Under the pieces are notes generated by a model that saw only the letters and a program-made list of their open reading frames with translations, ran no database searches and was not told where the DNA came from. Source: Comamonas endophytica (GTDB taxonomy: Bacteria > Pseudomonadota > Gammaproteobacteria > Burkholderiales > Burkholderiaceae_C). Taken from it: 64,000 nucleotides of DNA. How positions within the stretch are numbered: position 1 is the stretch's first letter; every line of letters begins with the position of its first letter. The stretch covers positions 372,001-436,000 of the forward strand of contig NZ_CP106881.1 in NCBI RefSeq assembly GCF_023634805.2. Direction: 5' to 3'. Positions 58,618 to 64,000 of this stretch are shown here, in pieces. A program made the translations under genes and the position numbers.

Positions 58618-58676
58618 CCGTTCGTGGTGAGCTTGTCGAACCATGGACGGCCCTTCGACAAGCTCAGGGCGAACGG
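58618..58676. repeat. REP-like palindrome between bdhA and the SIMPL gene
   Basis: Arms of 23 bp at 58618-58640 and 58654-58676 pair with three mismatches and carry the same core (TTCGACAAGCTCAGGGCGAA) as the palindrome at 13811. Like that one, it lies between two convergent genes. Confidence 0.78.
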
Positions 58677-58722
58677 TTCAGTACAGGGCTGAGACCTGCT
58701 CATGTGTGAGCAAGCCTGGGGC

Positions 58723-59427
58723 TTATTTCAGCATCTGCACCGAACCAGACACGTTCACCACCACCTGGGTCTTGCCCGCCTCGACGGGAATCGGCGCCGC
58801 CTCGGCCGCCATGCCGGCCTTGGACATCATCGCCACGCGGGGCGAGAAGCCCGAATCGTTGCTGTTGACATTGACCTCGCGCAGCGTGAAGCGTTCGAAG
58901 CCGAAGGCCTGCGCCATGGCGCGGGCCTTGGCCTGGAAGCTCTGGATGGCTTCGGCCTGGGCCTGGCCCTCGACCTTGGCGCGCGCTTCGCGCGACAGCG
59001 CAAAGCCGGTTTGTGCCACCTGCATGCCGTCGACCTGGGCCGCGGTGCGCGTGATGCGGTCGAAATCGCGCCCCTGCAGCACCAGCTCCGCCCGGCCCTG
59101 CCAGCCGGTGATCTTGCCGTCCCGGTTGTTGCGCGGGTAGATGCCGAACGTGCCGGTACGCACATCGAGCTGTCCGGGTTGTGCCTGGCGCCGGGCCACA
59201 GCCAGCGCCGCATCCAGCACCTGCTGCAGCTGCGACTGCACCGCCGACGCATCGCTGCCTTCGCGAGTCGCGGCCAGCGTCATGACCAGCAGGTCCTGCG
59301 TCGCCTCGACGGTGCCCGAGCTCGACAGCTGCAGCACGTTGGCGGGTTCGGGCAACGCCTGCGCGGCCGCCATGCCGGCGCCTGCGCACAATACCCCTGC
59401 GACGATCCATTGGGACATTTTCTTCAT
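58723..59427 (-). CDS. SIMPL (DUF541) domain periplasmic protein
   Basis: The 234-aa product has a signal peptide (about residues 1-24, MKKMSQWIVAGVLCAGAGMA then AAQA) and a SIMPL domain (LQLSSSGTVEATQDLLVMTL; GFALSREARAKVEGQAQAEA; TQVVVNVSGSVQMLK). SIMPL proteins are periplasmic or outer-membrane proteins linked to stress or signalling, with no agreed biochemical role. ATG 59427 has a GAGGAAG ribosome-binding site. Confidence 0.9.
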   Translation of the reverse strand: MKKMSQWIVAGVLCAGAGMAAAQALPEPANVLQLSSSGTVEATQDLLVMTLAATREGSDASAVQSQLQQVLDAALAVARRQAQPGQLDVRTGTFGIYPRNNRDGKITGWQGRAELVLQGRDFDRITRTAAQVDGMQVAQTGFALSREARAKVEGQAQAEAIQSFQAKARAMAQAFGFERFTLREVNVNSNDSGFSPRVAMMSKAGMAAEAAPIPVEAGKTQVVVNVSGSVQMLK

Positions 59428-59641
59428 GCATCTTCCTCGAAAGTTGAGCCGCCAAAGCATAGCGGCTCTCCGCAGGTCCTCTGGCAGCCCGGCACGCATA
59501 TAGGTGTAAGCCGGATTCACATGATTGGACGCTTCGGGCAAGATTTGTAACATTTAGTCAGGGTGTGCTCAAAACTGCGCATTTTCAGGATCAAGCTGGT
59601 CAGAATGGCCTCTGTTACAAATTGGACCGAGGACGAAAAAC

Positions 59642-60373
59642 ATGGGCACACAGACCAACCGCACCGACAAGATCCTGGTTGTCGACGACGATGCGCGGAT
59701 CCGCGATCTGCTGCGCCGCTACCTGACCCAGGAAGGTTTCGAGATCATGATTGCCGAGGACGGCAAGGCCTTGAACCGCATCTTGCTGCGCGAAACGGTG
59801 GACCTGATCGTGCTGGATCTGATGATGCCGGGCGAAGACGGCCTGTCCATCTGCCGGCGCCTGCGCGCGGCGAACGACCGCACGCCGATCATCATGCTGA
59901 CCGCCAAGGGCGAGGACGTGGACCGCATCGTCGGCCTGGAAGTCGGCGCCGACGATTACCTGGGCAAGCCCTTCAACCCGCGTGAACTGCTGGCGCGCAT
60001 CCATGCCGTCCTGCGCCGCCGCCCTCCGCAGGAGGCCCCTGGCGCGCCCTCGGGCGACAACGAGATCGTCAGCTTCGGCCCCTTCGCCTTCGACCTGGGC
60101 ACTCGCGTGCTGCAGAAGAACGGCGAGGAACTGCCGCTCACGACCGGTGAATTCGCCATGCTCAAGGCCCTGGTGCGCCACCCGCGCCAGCCGCTGTCGC
60201 GCGAGAAGCTGGCACTGCTGGCACGTGGCCGCGAGTTCGAGCCCTTCGACCGCAGCCTCGACGTGCAGGTGTCGCGCCTGCGCAAGCTCATCGAGGAGGA
60301 TCCAGCGGCGCCGCGCTATATCCAGACCGTGTGGGGCGTGGGCTACGTGTTCGTGCCGGATGGCAACAACTGA
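59642..60373 (+). CDS. ompR: OmpR-type response regulator
   Basis: The 243-aa regulator has a receiver domain (acidic cluster VVDDDAR, phospho-acceptor D59 in IVLDLMMPGEDG, lysine in DDYLGKPFNP) and a winged helix (LTTGEFAMLKALVRHPRQPL; LDVQVSRLRKLIEEDPAAPR). The GVGYVFVPDGN end is typical of OmpR. A GAGG lies before the ATG. It is followed 45 bp later by its EnvZ-like kinase. Confidence 0.92.
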   Translation: MGTQTNRTDKILVVDDDARIRDLLRRYLTQEGFEIMIAEDGKALNRILLRETVDLIVLDLMMPGEDGLSICRRLRAANDRTPIIMLTAKGEDVDRIVGLEVGADDYLGKPFNPRELLARIHAVLRRRPPQEAPGAPSGDNEIVSFGPFAFDLGTRVLQKNGEELPLTTGEFAMLKALVRHPRQPLSREKLALLARGREFEPFDRSLDVQVSRLRKLIEEDPAAPRYIQTVWGVGYVFVPDGNN

Positions 60374-60418
60374 ACCCCTGGTTTCCCTGGTTTCCTCTAG
60401 TTACCGCAGTCAGGCAAC

Positions 60419-61924
60419 ATGCCACCGATGAACGCATCCACCGCCCCCGTGCCGGACGCCACCAGTCCGGTGCCGCTGGATTATCCGCACGGCCATGGCG
60501 GGGCGCGCTTGCGCTCGCGGTTGAACCTGAACCTGTTCTGGCGCACCTTCTGCCTGCTGGCGCTGCTGCTGATCGGCAGCATCCTGGCCTGGCTGCAGAC
60601 CCTGCGCGCCTTCGAGTTCGAGCCGCGCACGCTGCATACCGCGCAGCAGGTGGCGTCGCTCGTCAACCTGAGCCGCGCGGCGCTGGTGCACGCCGATGCG
60701 ATCGCGCGCGTGTCGCTGATCAAGACCATGGCCGACCAGGAAGGCGTCCGCATCCTGCCGCGCGAGCCGGGCGACAAGTTCGAACTGCTCGACCAGGGCA
60801 CGCTGGGCGGGCGGCTCAACGAGGAACTCACCGCACGCCTCGGGCCAGGCACCATCGTTGCGCGCAGCGTCAACGGCGAGGCCGGCCTGTGGGTCGGCTT
60901 CGACATCAATGGCGACCCGAACTGGCTGCTGATGGACCGCTCGCGCTTCAGCCCCGCGGGCGGGCGCACCTGGCTGGTGTGGCTGATCACCGCCGGCGTG
61001 CTGTCGCTGGCCGGTGCGGCGGTGATCGCGCGGCTCATCAACCGGCCGCTCAAGCAGCTCAGCGACGCCGCAAACCGCGTGCGCGATGGCGATTTCGACG
61101 CCAGCCAGCTCGACGAGCAGGCGGTGACCAGCGAGATCCGCGAGGTCAACATCGGCTTCAACCGCATGGCGCAGAAGCTCTCCAAGCTCGAGCAGGACCG
61201 CGCCGTGATGCTGGCCGGCATCTCGCACGACCTGCGCACGCCGCTGGCGCGGCTGCGGCTGGAAACCGAGATGAGCGTGGCCGACGACGTGGCACGCGAC
61301 CACATGGTGGCCGACATCGTGCAGCTCGATGCGACCATCGACAAATTCCTCGACTACGCGCGCCCCGACCACGTGACCCTGACCACCGTGCATCTGCATG
61401 CCGTGGTGTCGTCCTGCGTCTACGCGGTGCAGGACCATCGCGAGCTGCAGATCACCATGAACGTGGCCGAGGACCTGTATGTGCTGGCCGACGAGATCGA
61501 GCTGGCGCGCGTCATCTCGAACCTGCTGGAGAACGCGCGCCGCTACGGCAAGAGCGCCGATACCGACACCACCCAGGTCGAGGTCACGGCCAAGGCGCGC
61601 GAGCACTGGGTCGTGGTGCGCATCCGCGACCACGGCCGCGGCGTGCCGCCCGAGCAGCTGGCGCGGCTCACGCAGCCCTTCTTCCGCGGCGACTCGGCAC
61701 GCACCGCGGCGGCCGGCGCCGGCCTGGGCCTGTCCATCGTCGACAAGACGGTGCAGCGCATGGGCGGCGTGTTCGCGCTGTCGAATGCTTCATCCGGCGG
61801 GCTGGCGGCCCATATCCAGCTGCAGCGCGCCTCGAGCCTGCCGGGCGGCAAGAACCCCGAGCAGCGCCTGCGCCGCCCGCAGGTCAAGCGCCACCTGCCT
61901 CCGCGCCCGCCGCAGCGGACCTGA
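60419..61924 (+). CDS. envZ: EnvZ-type sensor histidine kinase
   Basis: The 501-aa kinase has membrane segments at about residues 43-60 and 185-205, a short periplasmic domain and HAMP. The phospho-acceptor is H270 in [13 protein letters not shown], with N box [16 protein letters not shown] and G boxes [12 protein letters not shown] and GAGLGLSIV. It pairs with the OmpR-type regulator just upstream. ATG 60419 is used; an in-frame ATG at 60428 is possible. The last 41 bp overlap the end of ispF on the opposite strand. Confidence 0.92.
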   Translation: MPPMNASTAPVPDATSPVPLDYPHGHGGARLRSRLNLNLFWRTFCLLALLLIGSILAWLQTLRAFEFEPRTLHTAQQVASLVNLSRAALVHADAIARVSLIKTMADQEGVRILPREPGDKFELLDQGTLGGRLNEELTARLGPGTIVARSVNGEAGLWVGFDINGDPNWLLMDRSRFSPAGGRTWLVWLITAGVLSLAGAAVIARLINRPLKQLSDAANRVRDGDFDASQLDEQAVTSEIREVNIGFNRMAQKLSKLEQDRAVMLAGISHDLRTPLARLRLETEMSVADDVARDHMVADIVQLDATIDKFLDYARPDHVTLTTVHLHAVVSSCVYAVQDHRELQITMNVAEDLYVLADEIELARVISNLLENARRYGKSADTDTTQVEVTAKAREHWVVVRIRDHGRGVPPEQLARLTQPFFRGDSARTAAAGAGLGLSIVDKTVQRMGGVFALSNASSGGLAAHIQLQRASSLPGGKNPEQRLRRPQVKRHLPPRPPQRT

Positions 61925-62399
61925 AAAGCAGCACCGCGGCGCGTGCCTCCATGGCCTGCAGCTGGCCCACCGGGCCCAGCTTCTCGGCGGTCTTGGCCTT
62001 GACGTTGACCTGATCGGGCTCGAGGCCCAGCGCCTGCGCGATGCGCGTGCACATCGCGGCGATGAAAGGCGCAAGCTTGGGTGCCTGGGCAATGACGGTG
62101 CTGTCGATGTTGCCGATCTCGTAGCCCGCGGCGCGCACGCGCCGCGCGGCCTCGACCAGCAGCGCCACCGAATCCGCGCCCTTGAACTGCGCATCGGTGT
62201 CGGGGAAATGCCGGCCGATATCGCCCAGCGCCGCGCCGCCGAGCAGCGCGTCGGTGATGGCATGCAGCAGCACGTCGGCATCGGAATGCCCGAGCAGGCC
62301 CATGCTGTGCGGCACCTCGACCCCGCCGATGATCAGCTTGCGCCCTGGCACCAGGGCATGGGTGTCCCAGCCCTCTCCGATCCGGAATTGAATGGTCAT
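61884..62399 (-). CDS. ispF: 2-C-methyl-D-erythritol 2,4-cyclodiphosphate synthase
   Basis: IspF forms the cyclic diphosphate in the MEP isoprenoid pathway. The 171-aa product has the zinc ligands in [10 protein letters not shown] (D12, H14), and the conserved [20 protein letters not shown] and [10 protein letters not shown]. The short Ala/Gly-rich C-terminal tail overlaps the end of the kinase gene. It is 24 bp after ispD on the same strand. Confidence 0.96.
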   Translation of the reverse strand: MTIQFRIGEGWDTHALVPGRKLIIGGVEVPHSMGLLGHSDADVLLHAITDALLGGAALGDIGRHFPDTDAQFKGADSVALLVEAARRVRAAGYEIGNIDSTVIAQAPKLAPFIAAMCTRIAQALGLEPDQVNVKAKTAEKLGPVGQLQAMEARAAVLLFRSAAAGAEAGGA

Positions 62400-62423
62400 T
62401 GTCGATCCGTCTTGAAAACCCGA

Positions 62424-63212
62424 TTATCCAACGCGCGCGCGGGCCTGCAGCACGGCCTCGGCCAGCGCGAAGTCCTCGGGATAGGTGACCTTGAAGTTCT
62501 GCGCGCTGCCGGCCACGAGCCGCGGCGAGCGCCCCGACGCCTCGATGGCGCTGGCCTCGTCTGTGGCGGCCGCGCCCATCGCCCCGAGCGCGGCGCGCAA
62601 GGTGCCCAGCCGGAACATCTGCGGCGTCTGCGCCAGCCATTTGTCGCTGCGCTCGAGCGTGGCGGCAACGCGCGGCACGCCGCCTTCGGAGCGCGCCGAC
62701 TTCAGCGTATCGGGCAGCGCCAGCGCCAGCAGGCCGCCCACGGGGTCGTCGAGGCAGGCATCGATCAGGCGGTCCACCATGGCCGGCGTGAGCAGGCAGC
62801 GCGCGGCATCGTGCACCAGTACCCAGTCGCCGTCGTCGGCCCCACGCGCCTTCAGTTCGGCCAGCCCGCCCAGCACGGTCTCGGCGCGCGTCGGGCCGCC
62901 GCAGGGCGCAGTGGTCCAGGATTGCGGCTGCGCGGCCGTCATCTGCAAGAAAAAGGAATCGCCCGCCGCCACGCCCACCAGCGTGCCGGCCAGCCGCGTC
63001 ACGCCGGCCAGCGCCGCCAGCGTATGCAGCACCAGCGGCTGCCCCGCCACCGGCTGGTATTGCTTGGGCAGATCGGGCCGCGCGCCATGGGCCACGGCGC
63101 GCGCGCCCACGCCGGCGCAGGGCACGAAGGCCCAGAGCCGCGCAGCTGCCTTGTCCTGGGGGTTAGCAGCTTTGGCGGATGGGTCAATTGAAGGCGGCAG
63201 CAAATCGGTCAT
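62424..63212 (-). CDS. ispD: 2-C-methyl-D-erythritol 4-phosphate cytidylyltransferase
   Basis: IspD joins CTP and MEP in the MEP pathway. The 262-aa product has FVPCAGVGAR and LPKQYQPVAGQPLV near the N-terminus, VLVHDAARCLLTP in the middle and AQNFKVTYPEDFALAEAVL at the end. An N-terminal extension of about 25 residues precedes the core, and the glycine-rich loop is less regular than usual (GVGARAVAHGARPDLPKQY). ATG 63212 is used; 63221 is an alternative. It precedes ispF. Confidence 0.95.
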   Translation of the reverse strand: MTDLLPPSIDPSAKAANPQDKAAARLWAFVPCAGVGARAVAHGARPDLPKQYQPVAGQPLVLHTLAALAGVTRLAGTLVGVAAGDSFFLQMTAAQPQSWTTAPCGGPTRAETVLGGLAELKARGADDGDWVLVHDAARCLLTPAMVDRLIDACLDDPVGGLLALALPDTLKSARSEGGVPRVAATLERSDKWLAQTPQMFRLGTLRAALGAMGAAATDEASAIEASGRSPRLVAGSAQNFKVTYPEDFALAEAVLQARARVG

Positions 63213-63272
63213 GGGCGCCATTCTAGAATCGGCAATTGCATCCTGAACCGCGCCCAGCCCACGATCTACCGC

Positions 63273-64000
63273 ATGGAACTGCCCAAACTCTCCCCCGGCA
63301 AACGATTCACCCTTCCCCGCCCCGTGGGCAGCGCCGACGCGCTGCTGCTGGCCCGCCTGGGCACCCGCGAGAAGGCCGCGGGCCGCGTCACGGCCATCGT
63401 CACGGCCGACGCCAGCGATGCGCAGCGGCTGATGGAGGAGCTGGCCTTCTTTGCGCCCGGGCTGCGCTGCGCGCTGTTTCCCGACTGGGAGACCCTGCCC
63501 TACGACACCTTCTCCCCGCACCAGGACCTGATCAGCGAGCGGCTGGCGACGCTGTGGCGCATCAGCCAGCATGACCAGGCGACCGGCGCCGACGTGGTGC
63601 TGGTGCCCGCCACCACCGCGCTGTACCGCCTCGCGCCGCCGAGCTTTCTGGCCGGCTACACCTTCCACTTCAAGGTCCGGCAGAAGCTCGACGAGGCCAA
63701 GCTCAAGGCGCAGCTGACGCTGGCCGGCTACTCGCATGTCTCGCAGGTCGTGAGCCATGGCGAATACGCGGTGCGCGGCGGGCTGATCGATCTGTTTCCC
63801 ATGGGCTCGGCCGTGCCCTACCGCGTGGACCTGTTCGACGACGAGATCGACTCGATACGCACCTTCGACCCCGACACACAGCGCAGCCTCTACCCGGTGC
63901 CCGAGGTGCGCCTGCTGCCCGGGCGCGAGTTCCCGATGGACGACGACGCGCGCGCGCTGTTCCGCAGCCGCTGGCGCGAGCTGCTCGAGGGCGACCCCAC
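63273..64000 (+). CDS. mfd: Transcription-repair coupling factor Mfd (partial, N-terminal part)
   Basis: Mfd removes stalled RNA polymerase and recruits UvrAB. Only the first 242 codons are present; the gene continues past the right edge. The visible part is the UvrB-like N-terminal region with LFPDWETLPYDTFSPHQDLI, SERLATLWRIS and YAVRGGLIDLFPMGSAVPYR. The ATG at 63273 is 60 bp from the divergent ispD start. Confidence 0.93.
   Translation, partial: MELPKLSPGKRFTLPRPVGSADALLLARLGTREKAAGRVTAIVTADASDAQRLMEELAFFAPGLRCALFPDWETLPYDTFSPHQDLISERLATLWRISQHDQATGADVVLVPATTALYRLAPPSFLAGYTFHFKVRQKLDEAKLKAQLTLAGYSHVSQVVSHGEYAVRGGLIDLFPMGSAVPYRVDLFDDEIDSIRTFDPDTQRSLYPVPEVRLLPGREFPMDDDARALFRSRWRELLEGDP

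Overview
The window is GC-rich, densely coded DNA from a betaproteobacterium, most likely Burkholderiales, family Comamonadaceae. Signs of this are the many solitary Bug/TctC periplasmic binding proteins, PhaR and 3-hydroxybutyrate dehydrogenase (polyhydroxyalkanoate metabolism), the RelA/hydrolase and ispD-ispF/mfd neighbourhoods, and dispersed palindromes with the TTCGACAGGCTCAGG core. The assignment comes from gene content only; no marker gene was searched.

Layout. 1-7.4 kb: start of metN (partial), then two sugar-acid modules. One is gudD plus a Bug protein with a divergent LacI regulator; the other is an enolase-superfamily enzyme plus a Bug protein with a divergent LysR regulator. 7.4-9.5 kb: phaR and a GabT-type aminotransferase. 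9.5-13.8 kb: a TRAP transporter operon (dctP, aroQ, dctQ, dctM) with a divergent IclR regulator. 13.9-16 kb: a MocR-type regulator and a small unknown protein. 16-23.7 kb: a heavy-metal RND efflux operon (czcB-czcA-czcC) followed by its probable two-component system.

24-51.7 kb: a complete LapA-type biofilm adhesion locus, all on the minus strand. In transcription order it is lapE (TolC), a 77-aa unknown protein, lapB (ABC exporter), lapC (HlyD), a LuxR-type regulator, the giant adhesin lapA (18.4 kb, 6128 aa, about 48 VCBS-type repeats), lapG (periplasmic protease) and lapD (inside-out c-di-GMP receptor). LapBCE would export LapA. The N-terminal retention module of LapA would plug the exporter, and LapG would cut at a di-alanine site unless c-di-GMP-bound LapD holds LapG. 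The locus, with an extensin-like gene and a decayed PAS/EAL gene, lies between two identical tRNA-Val(GAC) genes in the same orientation.

54.5-64 kb: housekeeping genes: relA, an alpha/beta hydrolase, bdhA, a SIMPL-domain protein, an OmpR/EnvZ-type two-component system, ispF, ispD and the start of mfd.

The most unusual content is inside and around lapA. It has two high-order tandem repeat families (12 x 633 bp and 7 x 639 bp), an 899-bp stretch that occurs twice without a mismatch, and regulatory-looking inverted repeats and hairpins around the gene. It also has an undescribed small protein in the exporter operon, and the dead c-di-GMP gene beside it.
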